This document shows, in pieces, positions 51,339 to 60,386 of a stretch of DNA of 64,000 nucleotides. The notes below the pieces were generated by a model. It did no database searches and had not been told where the DNA came from. It was given only the letters and a program-made list of their open reading frames with translations. This DNA is from Streptomyces pilosus (GTDB lineage Bacteria; Actinomycetota; Actinomycetes; Streptomycetales; Streptomycetaceae). Made by a program: the position numbers and the translations under genes. How positions within the stretch are numbered: position 1 is the first letter of the stretch; each line of letters opens with the position of its first letter. Where the stretch lies: positions 248,001 through 312,000 of the forward strand of contig NZ_BMTU01000008.1 in the NCBI RefSeq assembly GCF_014649835.1, in the 5' to 3' direction.

Positions 51339-54300
51339 TTGAGCGTGATCCTGTTCCGCCGGCCGGCCCGCCGCAAAGGGCCGGAAATGCCGTCGGGGGA
51401 ACTGAGCCTTCAGGAGCCGCCGACACTTCCCGAGGTCGTGCCGGACAGTTCCGCGGTGTGGACGTACCTCCCGATGGCGCTGATGTCGGTCTCCATGATG
51501 CTGATGTTCATGCGGCCGGGGATGAGCCGGGACAGCGGCGGGTTCATCTACATCGCGCTCGGGGTGATGGTGATCGCGTCGGCGGGCATGATGCTCGGCC
51601 AGGTCATGCGCCGCAACGGCGAACGCAAGCAGCGGATGAAGGGCGAGCGCCGCGACTACCTGCGGTACCTGCGGCAGACCCGGCGCCTGGTGCGGGCGTC
51701 CATCGTCGAGCAGCAGCGCGCCCTGGCCTGGCGCCACCCGGAACCCGAGGCGCTGTCGTCACTGGCGCGCAGCACCCGGCTGTGGGAGCGGCGGTCGTCG
51801 GACGAGGACTTCGCCGAGGTGCGGATGGGCGTGGGCGACCAGCGGCTGGCGATGCGGCTGACGCCGCTGTCGACCAAACCCGTCGAGGACCTGGAGCCGC
51901 TGTCGGCGCACGCGCTGCGCAGCTTCACCCGGGCCTACTCCACCGTCCGGGACCAGCCCGTCGCGATCTACCTGCGGGCCTGGTCGAAGGTGCTGTTCCG
52001 CGGGGACGAGGAGCGGATACGCGCCCAGGTACGGGCCCTGCTCGCACAGTTGGCGGTGTTCCACTCCCCCGACGACCTGTGGATCGCGCTGTGCGTCTCG
52101 GACGAGCGGCGCGCGGAGTGGGAGTGGGCGAAGTGGCTGCCGCACAGCCTGCACCGGCACGAGGAGGACGGCGCCGGACCGGCCCGCCTGATCGCCTCGG
52201 CCTTCACCGAGCTGGAGAACCTGCTCGGCGCCGAGTTCCTGGAACGTCCGGGCGCCGACCCCGACGCGGTCCCGGGACGTGAGGAGCCGTACACGGTCGT
52301 CGTGATCGACGGCTGCACGGTGCCGGCCGGCCACCGTTTCGACGGCCACGGGTTCCGCAACGCGGTGGTGCTCGACCTCACCGGGGCGCTCGCCTGGAAG
52401 CCCGGCCGGACCACGCTGCGCCTGCAGGTGGACGAGAGCGGCGTCGCGCTGGTGCGCACCGACCGCGACCGCAAGGAGCAGTCGACGGTGCTCGGCCGGC
52501 CCGACCGGCTGGGCACGGTGGGCGCGCTCGCGCTCGCCCGGCTGCTGGCGCCGTACCGGATGAGCGTGGGCGGCGACGACTCCAGGCCGCTCGCCGACGA
52601 CGTCGAACTGACCTCGCTGCTGAACATCCCCGACCTGCACCGGCACGACCCGGCCACGCTGTGGGAGCGGGCGACCGGGAGTGCCCGGCTGCGCGTGCCG
52701 ATCGCGGTGAGCGGCGAGGGCAGGCCGGTGGAACTGGACATCAAGGAGTCCGCGCAGGGCGGTACGGGACCGCACGGCATGCTGATCGGCGCCACCGGCT
52801 CCGGCAAGAGCGAACTGCTGCGCACACTGGTGCTGGGTCTTGCGCTGACCAACTCCTCCGAGACGCTGAACTTCGTCCTCGTCGACTTCAAGGGCGGCGC
52901 GACCTTCCTCGGCCTCGACGAACTGCCGCACACCTCGGCGGTCATCACCAACCTCGCGGACGAGGTGGCGCTGGTCGCGCGGATGCAGGACGCCCTGCAC
53001 GGGGAGCTGATCCGGCGGCAGGAGCTGCTGCGTGCCGCCGGGAACTACACCTCCGCGCTGGAGTACGAGAAGGCGCGGCAGTCCGGGACGCCGCTGCAAC
53101 CGCTGCCCAGCCTGTTCGTGGTGGTCGATGAGTTCAGCGAACTGCTGGCCTCGCACCGCGACTTCATGGAGCTGTTCGTGATGATCGGACGGCTCGGGCG
53201 CAGCCTCGGGGTCCATCTGCTGCTCGCCTCGCAGCGGCTGGACGAGGGCCGCATGCACCAGCTGGAGAGCCACCTGTCGTACCGGATCGGTCTGCGGACG
53301 TTCTCCGCGATGGAGAGCCGGGGCGTGCTCGGGGTGCCGGACGCCTACGAGCTGCCCGCACAGCCGGGCGCCGGATTCCTCAAGAGCGGCGTCGACGCGC
53401 TGACCCGGTTCCGGGCCGCGTACGTCTCGGGGCCGTACCGGCGGCGCCGGGCCGTGGTGCAGGCGCAGGTGGCGCGTCAGGTGGTGCCGTGGACGGCGGA
53501 GTGGGTGGTGCCGCGCGCACCCTCGGACCCGGACCTGACGGGCGAGCCCGACGAGCCGGAGCCCGCGCCGGAGGGCGAGGGGGACGACGGCGGGGAGACG
53601 CTGCTGTCGGTGGCGCTCGACCGGCTGCGCGGGGCGGGGCCGCCCGCGCACCAGGTGTGGCTGCCGCCGCTGGGCCGGCCGGCCACCCTGGACCAGATCC
53701 TGCCGCCGCTGGCACCCGATCCGCGGTACGGCCTGACCACGGCCGACTGGCCGCTGCGGGGACGGCTCACGGTGCCGGTGGGGGTCGTGGACCGGCCCTT
53801 CGACCAGCTGCGCGACCTGCTGACGGTGGACCTGTCGGCGGCCGGCGGACACGTGGCCATCGCCGGGGGCCCGCAGAGCGGCAAGAGCACCCTGCTGCGG
53901 ACCCTCATCACCGCGCTGGCCCTCACCCACACCCCGCGCGAAGTGCAGTTCTACTGCCTGGACTTCGGCGGCGGCACGCTGGCCTCACTGGACGGGCTGC
54001 CCCATGTGAGCGGGGTCGCGGCGCGGGTGGACACCGAACGGGTGGGCCGGACGGTGGCGGAGGTCACCGGGCTGCTCGCCCGGCGGGAGCGGTTCTTCCT
54101 GGAGCACGGCATCGACTCCATGGCGACGTACCGCAAGCGGCGCGCGGCGGGCGAGTTCCCCGACGAGCCGCACGGGGACGTCTTCCTCGCCGTCGACGGC
54201 TGGGCCACCGTGCGCCAGGACTTCGACCGGCACATCCCCACGTTCAACGCGCTGGCCGCCCGCGGGCTCAACTACGGCGTCCACCTGATCGTCACCACCG

Positions 54301-55331
54301 CCCGCTGGGTGGAGCTGTCGTCCTCGGTGCGCGACCAGACCGGGACCCGGCTGGAGCTGCGGATGGGCGATCCGATGGACTCGCAGATCGACTCCCGCAA
54401 GGCGGCGACGATCCCGCGCAGCGCGGGGCGGGGGCTGACCTCCGACAAGCTGCACTACCTGTCCGCGCTGCCGCGCGTCGACGGGGTCGAGGACGCCGAC
54501 GACCTCGCGGACGGAGTCGCGGGGCTGGTCGCCGCGATCGCCGAGAACTGGACGGGGCCCACCGCGCCGCGGGTGCGGATGCTGCCGGCGAGGCTGCCGG
54601 TCGAGGAGCTGCCGGAGGCGGAGGGCGAGAACGGCCTGCGGATCGCCATCGGCCTGGACGAGAACGAACTGGCGCCGGTGTGGCACGACTTCACCGAGAA
54701 CCCGCACCTGATCGTGGTGGGCGACACCGAGAGCGGCAAGACCAACCTGCTGAAGCTGGTCGCGCGCGGCATCACCGAGCGGTACACGCCCGCCGAGGCG
54801 CGGATCATGACGGTGGACTACCGGCGCGAGCTGGTGGAGAGCGTTCCCGAGGCGTACCGGCTCGGGCACGCCGTGTCCCTGGACATGCTGCGGGACCTGG
54901 TGGACGGCGCCGCCCGGGCGGTCAGGCAGCGGGTTCCGGGCGAGGACATCGCCCCGTCGCGGATGCGGTTGTGCGACTGGTGGCAGGGGCCGCGGCTGTT
55001 CATCCTGGTCGACGACTACGACATGGTGGGCGGCGGGCCGATGACACAGCCGTTCGCCCCGCTCCTCGACCATCTGGCGCTCGGGCACGAGGTGGGGCTG
55101 CACCTGGTGGTGGCGCGGTCGTCGGCGGGCGCCGGACGGGGGCTCAACGAGGCGCTGCTGCGAAGGCTGCAGGAGGTCAACACGCCGGGACTGCTGATGT
55201 CGTGCCCGCCGAGCGAGGGCTACCTCTTCGGGAGCGTGAAGGGGCGGGAGCTGATTCCGGGGCGGGCGGTGCGGATCGCCCGGCGCAAGACCTTGCAGGT
55301 GCAGACGGGGCTGGTGGGGGACGGGTCGTGA
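51339..55331 (+). CDS. eccC: Type VII secretion ATPase EccC (FtsK/SpoIIIE type)
   Basis: A 1330-residue motor protein in one chain. Two membrane helices near residues 45-90 (TYLPMALMSVSMMLMFM and FIYIALGVMVIASAGMML) are followed by a linker domain and three FtsK/SpoIIIE ATPase domains with P-loop lysines K490 (GATGSGKSELL), K849 (GGPQSGKSTLL) and K1134 (GDTESGKTNLL). Domain 1 has the Walker B FVVVDEFSEL, and domain 3 ends FILVDDYDMV. The last domain normally recognises the WXG substrate tail. Starts at TTG 51339 with GAGGAGG just upstream. Transcribed away from eccD; the only core component on the plus strand. Length matches full-length EccC of other actinobacteria. Confidence 0.95.
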   Translation: MSVILFRRPARRKGPEMPSGELSLQEPPTLPEVVPDSSAVWTYLPMALMSVSMMLMFMRPGMSRDSGGFIYIALGVMVIASAGMMLGQVMRRNGERKQRMKGERRDYLRYLRQTRRLVRASIVEQQRALAWRHPEPEALSSLARSTRLWERRSSDEDFAEVRMGVGDQRLAMRLTPLSTKPVEDLEPLSAHALRSFTRAYSTVRDQPVAIYLRAWSKVLFRGDEERIRAQVRALLAQLAVFHSPDDLWIALCVSDERRAEWEWAKWLPHSLHRHEEDGAGPARLIASAFTELENLLGAEFLERPGADPDAVPGREEPYTVVVIDGCTVPAGHRFDGHGFRNAVVLDLTGALAWKPGRTTLRLQVDESGVALVRTDRDRKEQSTVLGRPDRLGTVGALALARLLAPYRMSVGGDDSRPLADDVELTSLLNIPDLHRHDPATLWERATGSARLRVPIAVSGEGRPVELDIKESAQGGTGPHGMLIGATGSGKSELLRTLVLGLALTNSSETLNFVLVDFKGGATFLGLDELPHTSAVITNLADEVALVARMQDALHGELIRRQELLRAAGNYTSALEYEKARQSGTPLQPLPSLFVVVDEFSELLASHRDFMELFVMIGRLGRSLGVHLLLASQRLDEGRMHQLESHLSYRIGLRTFSAMESRGVLGVPDAYELPAQPGAGFLKSGVDALTRFRAAYVSGPYRRRRAVVQAQVARQVVPWTAEWVVPRAPSDPDLTGEPDEPEPAPEGEGDDGGETLLSVALDRLRGAGPPAHQVWLPPLGRPATLDQILPPLAPDPRYGLTTADWPLRGRLTVPVGVVDRPFDQLRDLLTVDLSAAGGHVAIAGGPQSGKSTLLRTLITALALTHTPREVQFYCLDFGGGTLASLDGLPHVSGVAARVDTERVGRTVAEVTGLLARRERFFLEHGIDSMATYRKRRAAGEFPDEPHGDVFLAVDGWATVRQDFDRHIPTFNALAARGLNYGVHLIVTTARWVELSSSVRDQTGTRLELRMGDPMDSQIDSRKAATIPRSAGRGLTSDKLHYLSALPRVDGVEDADDLADGVAGLVAAIAENWTGPTAPRVRMLPARLPVEELPEAEGENGLRIAIGLDENELAPVWHDFTENPHLIVVGDTESGKTNLLKLVARGITERYTPAEARIMTVDYRRELVESVPEAYRLGHAVSLDMLRDLVDGAARAVRQRVPGEDIAPSRMRLCDWWQGPRLFILVDDYDMVGGGPMTQPFAPLLDHLALGHEVGLHLVVARSSAGAGRGLNEALLRRLQEVNTPGLLMSCPPSEGYLFGSVKGRELIPGRAVRIARRKTLQVQTGLVGDGS

Positions 55332-55456
55332 GGCGTCCGTGCGGGGTGGGGCGTGGTTTGCGGGGCGTCCGGTGCGGGTGCCGGCCGGGGGGTGTCTGCG
55401 CGACCCGGCGCCTGCGGGGTGCCGTCGCGCCCACCCGTGCCGCCCCAGCGGCACGA

Positions 55457-55645
55457 CTGCCCGCGGGAGCGACGGAGGCGAGGCTGCCCGCGGGAGCGAC
55501 GGAGGCGAGGCTGCCCGCGGGAGCGGCGGGAGCGGGGCTGCCCGCGGGAGCGGCGGGAGCGGGGCTGCCCGCGGGAGCGGCGGGAGCGGGGCTGCCCGCG
55601 GGAGCGGCGGGAGCGGGGCTGCCCGCGGGAGCGGCGGAGGCGCCG
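55457..55645. repeat. Seven 27-base tandem repeats between eccC and mycP
   Basis: Seven contiguous copies start at 55457, 55484, 55511, 55538, 55565, 55592 and 55619, each containing CTGCCCGCGGGAGCG. The first two differ slightly from the rest. The array ends exactly at the mycP stop and lies between convergent genes. The CCCGCGGG palindrome in every copy gives a series of potential small hairpins. There are no unique spacers, so it is not CRISPR. Confidence 0.9.
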
Positions 55646-56893
55646 CTAGGGGGTTGTCGGGGGGCGCCAGGTGCGGGTGCGGCCTCGGGGGATCACCGCG
55701 GCGAGGGCCGCGAGCAGCAGGACCGTGGCCAGGCCCACGGCCGCGATCGCCAGGGAGCGGTTGTGGGGGGTGGGGTCGGCGGGGGCCGGCATGTGGGCGG
55801 GGGCGGGCTCCCGCACGGAGGGCTTCGCGCGGTCCTGGACCAGGGACAGGGCGGCGTACGGGTCCAGACGGGGTGTGTCCGAGGGGTAGGCGGTGTCGAG
55901 GAGCCGGCGGGTGACCTCGGCCGCCGTGAGGTCGGGGTGGTAGGCGCGGACGAGCGCGGCGGTGCCCGCGACGCCCGCCGCGGCCAGCGAGGCACCGGAG
56001 CCGATGTAGTGGCCGGGACCCGCCGGGCCGACGCTGACCATCTCGTCGCCGGGCGCGGACAGGTCGGGCTCGTGGGCGGGCGGCGCGTTCTGCTGCCGTA
56101 CGCCGCCGGGGCCGAAGTCCACGACGGCCAGCGCGCCGGGTGCGGCGGCCGGCCAGTACGGGCCCCGGGGCATCTCGCCGTCGGGCCCCTGCTCCCCGCG
56201 GGGCACGGCGTCCGGGGCGGCGGGGGCGACGACCAGCGCGTCACGCCGGGTGGCGTGGGCGACGGCCGCGGTGAGTTCGGCCTTGCCGGTGCGCAGGACC
56301 TGGCCGACGTAGATGACCCGTGCGCCGCGGTCCGCCGCCGTGCGGATGCCGGCGGCCACGCGTTCCACGGAGGGCACTCCGCGGTCGTCGGTGCCCGGCA
56401 GGGCGAGGATCCGCGCCTGCGGGGCGACCCCGGTGATGCCGCTGCCCTTCACCGGTGCGGCGGCGATCAGCCCGGCGGCGAACGTGCCGTGGCCCACGCA
56501 GTCCTCGGCCGCCGCGCCGGCGGTCTCCACCCTGCCGGACAGGCTGGGGACCCGGGTGGAGACACCGGTGTCCACCACCGCGACGGTCACGCCGCCACCG
56601 CGCGAGATCCGCTGGGCCCGGGAGAGCCCGAGGGCCGTCTGGGACCACGCGGCTCCGGTGGCCGTCCGCCCCGAGGCCCCGGTGCACGGGTTGCCCTCGC
56701 CGAGCCGGACGGGCAGCGGGGGCAGCAGCGTGGCCGCCGGTTCACCGGCGCCGGGACTCCCCGACGGCACGGCCGGGGTGGCGGGGAGGGCGGGAAGGGC
56801 GAAGGCCGGGCCGCCGACGACCGGCAGGACCACGGCGATCGCCAGCACGCAGCCCATACGCCGTCTTTTCATGACATTCCGCATGAGCCGCAT
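55646..56893 (-). CDS. mycP: Mycosin-type subtilisin protease, altered active site
   Basis: A 415-residue S8 serine protease of the ESX-linked mycosin family: an N-terminal signal helix, the protease domain, and a C-terminal membrane anchor (LAIAAVGLATVLLLAALAAVI) followed by a basic tail. Catalytic residues are D108 (AVVDTGV), H135 (GHGTFAAG) and S302 (GSGASLAAAG, where GTSxAxP is usual). The stretch that should carry the oxyanion-hole Asn (normally VVAAAGN) reads LVVAPAAPD, and the usual VINMS is VIYVGQ. The enzyme may therefore be weak or inactive. Mycosins stabilise the ESX complex independently of proteolysis. Start chosen at ATG 56893; ATG 56884 and 56872 are possible. Confidence 0.85.
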   Translation of the reverse strand: MRLMRNVMKRRRMGCVLAIAVVLPVVGGPAFALPALPATPAVPSGSPGAGEPAATLLPPLPVRLGEGNPCTGASGRTATGAAWSQTALGLSRAQRISRGGGVTVAVVDTGVSTRVPSLSGRVETAGAAAEDCVGHGTFAAGLIAAAPVKGSGITGVAPQARILALPGTDDRGVPSVERVAAGIRTAADRGARVIYVGQVLRTGKAELTAAVAHATRRDALVVAPAAPDAVPRGEQGPDGEMPRGPYWPAAAPGALAVVDFGPGGVRQQNAPPAHEPDLSAPGDEMVSVGPAGPGHYIGSGASLAAAGVAGTAALVRAYHPDLTAAEVTRRLLDTAYPSDTPRLDPYAALSLVQDRAKPSVREPAPAHMPAPADPTPHNRSLAIAAVGLATVLLLAALAAVIPRGRTRTWRPPTTP

Positions 56894-56958
56894 GATAGGC
56901 ACACAAGATGTACGGCACACAACGCCAACTACCGCAGCAGCACAGGGAGGTTCGAGGC

Positions 56959-59900
56959 GTGGCACGTCACATACTCACGGTCGGCCCGGAACGGTCGGAC
57001 GGGTTCCGGACGATCGGTGAGGCACTGGCCCAGGCCCGTACCGGGGCGGTGATCCGGGTCCGTCCCGGCCGCTACGCCGAGAACCTCGTCATCCGGCACC
57101 GGGTGACGATCGTCGGCGACGGCGAGCCGGGCACCGTCGAGCTCTGCCCGCGGGACGGCACCGCCGTCACCCTCATGGCCGACGCCGTGATGCTCAGCTC
57201 CCTCACCCTCCGGGGCCGCGACAAGGAGGCCGCGGTGGTGGACGTGCCGGCCGGTCAGGCCGCCCTCGACGGGTGCACCGTGACCGGTGCCGGATGGACG
57301 GCGCTGCTGGTCCGCGGCAAGGGCTCACTGGCCGCCCGCGGCTGCCGGATCGGCAACCCCGGCGGCGCCGGGCTCGTCGACTCCTCGGAGTCCGAGAGCG
57401 TCGTCGAGGACTGCGTGTTCGAGAACTTCGGCACCTCCGCGGTGGTCATCGGCGAGACCGCCGGGCCCCTGGTCCGCGACTGCCGCATCCGCGGCGCGCG
57501 GGCCAACGGCGTCCTGGCGAGCGGCGAGGCCCGGGGCACCGTGGAGGGCTGCGACATCTCCGGCACCGACAAGCCGGCCATCGCCCTGGAGGGCCACAGC
57601 TCGACCCGGGTGCTGCGGTGCGTCGTGCACCACACCTCGGTGGGGCTGCTGGTGACCAGCATGTCCCGCCCGGAGATCGAGGAGACCTCCTTCGATTCCA
57701 TCGCGCAGAGCGGCATCGTCATCTCCGGCGGGGCCGACCCGGTGCTGCGCGGCTGCGTCACCCGGCGCACGAAGACCAGCGGGCTGCTCGTCCTGGACCG
57801 CTCGCGCGGAACCCTGGAGGGATGCTCGTTCCACGGCTCCGCCGAGGGCGCCGTGCGGGTCGTCGAGGGCAGCGCTCCCCTGCTGCGGGACACCGTGGTG
57901 AGCGACTGCGCCGACACCGCCGGCGCGGTGCAGCTCTGGGACGGCTCCACCGCCGAGTTCGAACGCCTGGAGGTCCTGGACGCGGCGGGTGTCGGCGTGT
58001 CCGTGCGCTCCGCCGCCGACCCCCTGCTGCGCCACGCCCGGATCACCGGCGCGGGCGGCCACGGCGTCGAGTTCACCGATGACGGCCGCGGCCGGCTCGA
58101 ACACTGCGCGATCGAGTCCGCCGGCGGCTGCGCGCTGCACATCGACGACGACGCCGACCCCGAGATCAGCGACACCGTGCTGAGCTCCGCCGCCCGCTCG
58201 GGCCTGCTCGTCGGCGAACGCGGCCGGGGCACCCTGCGGGACTGCGGGATCGGCGACAGCGCCGACGCCGGGGTCAGCGTGCGGGACGGCGCCGAGGTCA
58301 CCCTGGAGCGGGTCCGGGTGCACGGTTCGAGGGCCCACGGCGTCCAGGTGGCGCGCGGCGGCCGGGCCGTACTCACCGCCTGTGAGATCACCGGGAACAC
58401 GGGCGACGGCGTACGGGTCGACAGTGCCGAACCGGTCGACGTGACCCGGTGCGTCGTGCGCGACAACCGGGGCGCGGGACTGCACCAGAGCCGGGCGGGC
58501 GAACGGCTCACGGTGGAGCTGCTGGCCAGCGCGGACAACGGCCGGCCGGACAGCTGGGGCGAGTCCGCCGGCACGGCCGGCGAGGACGGCGCCCCGGGCG
58601 GGTCCGGCACGGAGGGGGAGCCCGAGGGCCCGCTGGCCCGGCTGGAGGCGCTCGTCGGCCTGGAGAACGTCAAGCACCAGGTGAACACGCTGGTCAACCT
58701 GAACCAGCTCGCGGAGCGCCGGCGCCGGCTCGGCATGCCGGTCCCGTCCATGAGCCGGCACCTGATCTTCGCGGGGCCGCCCGGCACCGGCAAGACCACC
58801 GTCGCCCGCCTCTACGGCAGCATCCTCGCGGACCTGGGCGTGCTCAGGAGCGGGCACCTGGTCGAGGTCGCCCGCGCCGACCTGGTCGCGCAGGTCATCG
58901 GCGGTACGGCCATCAAGACCACCGAGGCGTTCAACAGCGCCCTGGGCGGCGTGCTGTTCATCGACGAGGCCTACACCCTCACCGTCGAGGGGACGTCCAA
59001 CGACTTCGGCCGTGAGGCCGTCGACACCCTGCTGAAGCTGATGGAGGACCACCGCGACGACGTGGTCGTGGTGGCGGCCGGCTACTCCGAGCAGATGGCG
59101 TCGTTCCTCACCGCCAACCCGGGCCTCGCCTCCCGGTTCACCCGCACCATCGAGTTCGGCAACTACACGGTCGACGAACTGGTGACGATCACCGAGAGCC
59201 TCTGCCACCGGCACCAGTTCGAGCTCGGGCCGCTGACCCGGGAGGCCCTCGCCGTGCGCTTCGAGCAGATGACGCGGGACGCCACCTTCGGCAACGGCCG
59301 TGCGGCCCGCGGTGTGTTCGAGGACATGGTGGACCGGCAGGCGTTCCGGCTCGCGGCCGTGACCGACCCGGCGGAGAACGACCTGACGCTGCTGCTGCCG
59401 CAGGACGTCGGCGACGCGGAGGCGGCGGCCGTCGGCGGCGGCGACGGCGCGGCGCGGGACGCCGACGAGGCGTCCGACCCGATGGCCGAACTCACCGCCA
59501 TGGTGGGGCTCGCCGCCGTGAAGCGGGAGGTCGCCGACCTGGTCGGTCTGCTGGCCAACGCCCGGCAGCGGATCGCCGCGGGACTGCCCGCCCCCCGCAT
59601 CAGCAACCACCTCGTCTTCAGCGGGCCGCCCGGCACCGGCAAGACCACCGTCGCCCGGCTGTACGCCAGGCTGCTGCACTCGCTGGGGGTACTCCCCCGC
59701 GACTCCCTGGTGGAGGTGGCACGGGCGGACCTGGTGGGCCAGTACGTCGGCCACACCGCTCAGCGCACCAAGGACGTCTTCACCAGCGCGCTGGGCGGGG
59801 TGCTGTTCATCGACGAGGCCTACACCCTGACCCCCGAGGGGGCGTCCAACGACTTCGGCCGCGAGGCCGTCGACACCCTGCTGAAGCTGATGGAGGACCA

Positions 59901-60297
59901 CCGCGACGAGATCGTGGTCGTCGTCGCCGGGTACACCGGGGAGATGGAGCGCTTCCTCGCCTCCAACCCCGGCCTGACGTCCCGGTTCTCCAAGTTCGTG
60001 ACGTTCGAGGACTACAGCACGGACGAACTGGTCACCATCGTGTGCCGGCACGCCGCCGTCTCCGGGTACGAGTGCGCCGACGCCACCGTCGAGGCGCTGC
60101 GCGCCCACGTGGACGCCATCCCCCGCGACCGGTCCTTCGGCAACGCGCGGCTCGCCCGGCAGCTGCTGGAGACGATGATGACGAGCCAGGCCCGCCGGCT
60201 CGGCGGGCTGCGGTCGCCCAGCCTCACCGACCTGACGACCCTGCTGCCGGAGGACCTGCCCGTCCGGCGGGCGCCGGGACAGCGGCCCGCCCCCTGA
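56959..60297 (+). CDS. Beta-helix protein fused to two EccA-type AAA+ ATPases
   Basis: A 1112-residue protein. Residues about 1-520 are a right-handed parallel beta-helix of some 20 turns (repeating patterns such as DCRIRGARANGVLASGEARG and GCSFHGSAEGAVRVVEG). Two CbxX/CfqX-like AAA+ domains follow, with P-loop lysines K612 and K895 in GPPGTGKTTVARLY, each with GGVLFIDEAYTLT (Walker B) and an arginine-finger region (NPGLASRFTR, NPGLTSRFSK). Such AAA+ domains are those of EccA, the cytoplasmic ESX chaperone ATPase. GTG 56959 follows GGGAGG; the frame continues upstream to 56908 without a better site. Divergent from mycP across 65 bases. The beta-helix may bind substrates for unfolding; that is inference. 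Confidence 0.88.
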   Translation: MARHILTVGPERSDGFRTIGEALAQARTGAVIRVRPGRYAENLVIRHRVTIVGDGEPGTVELCPRDGTAVTLMADAVMLSSLTLRGRDKEAAVVDVPAGQAALDGCTVTGAGWTALLVRGKGSLAARGCRIGNPGGAGLVDSSESESVVEDCVFENFGTSAVVIGETAGPLVRDCRIRGARANGVLASGEARGTVEGCDISGTDKPAIALEGHSSTRVLRCVVHHTSVGLLVTSMSRPEIEETSFDSIAQSGIVISGGADPVLRGCVTRRTKTSGLLVLDRSRGTLEGCSFHGSAEGAVRVVEGSAPLLRDTVVSDCADTAGAVQLWDGSTAEFERLEVLDAAGVGVSVRSAADPLLRHARITGAGGHGVEFTDDGRGRLEHCAIESAGGCALHIDDDADPEISDTVLSSAARSGLLVGERGRGTLRDCGIGDSADAGVSVRDGAEVTLERVRVHGSRAHGVQVARGGRAVLTACEITGNTGDGVRVDSAEPVDVTRCVVRDNRGAGLHQSRAGERLTVELLASADNGRPDSWGESAGTAGEDGAPGGSGTEGEPEGPLARLEALVGLENVKHQVNTLVNLNQLAERRRRLGMPVPSMSRHLIFAGPPGTGKTTVARLYGSILADLGVLRSGHLVEVARADLVAQVIGGTAIKTTEAFNSALGGVLFIDEAYTLTVEGTSNDFGREAVDTLLKLMEDHRDDVVVVAAGYSEQMASFLTANPGLASRFTRTIEFGNYTVDELVTITESLCHRHQFELGPLTREALAVRFEQMTRDATFGNGRAARGVFEDMVDRQAFRLAAVTDPAENDLTLLLPQDVGDAEAAAVGGGDGAARDADEASDPMAELTAMVGLAAVKREVADLVGLLANARQRIAAGLPAPRISNHLVFSGPPGTGKTTVARLYARLLHSLGVLPRDSLVEVARADLVGQYVGHTAQRTKDVFTSALGGVLFIDEAYTLTPEGASNDFGREAVDTLLKLMEDHRDEIVVVVAGYTGEMERFLASNPGLTSRFSKFVTFEDYSTDELVTIVCRHAAVSGYECADATVEALRAHVDAIPRDRSFGNARLARQLLETMMTSQARRLGGLRSPSLTDLTTLLPEDLPVRRAPGQRPAP

Positions 60298-60300
60298 GGA

Positions 60301-60334
60301 CGGACGCCCGCCGGCCGGTGCCGGCGGGCGTCCG
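60301..60334. terminator. Bidirectional terminator hairpin
   Basis: A perfect 15-base stem (60301-60315 with 60320-60334) and a 4-base loop start four bases after the AAA+ gene stop, between convergent genes. It is the strongest terminator-like fold in the window. Confidence 0.85.
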
Positions 60335-60340
60335 CTCGCC

Positions 60341-60386
60341 CGTCGCGCTTCTCTGACGTTGAGACGTCGCGCTTCTCAGACGTTGA
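60341..60386. repeat. 22-base direct duplication at a gene end
   Basis: Copies at 60341-60362 and 60365-60386 differ at one base. The right copy contains the stop and last codons of the ChW-like gene, so the 3' end of that gene has been partly duplicated just downstream of itself. Confidence 0.85.

Noticed and set aside
55457..55645. CRISPR-like array
   Set aside because: The copies are contiguous with no unique spacers and no cas genes are nearby.
53489..57052. Plus-strand frame running through the end of eccC, the 27-base repeats and mycP
   Set aside because: It overlaps eccC in another frame and mycP antisense; the repeat only keeps the frame open because 27 is a multiple of three.
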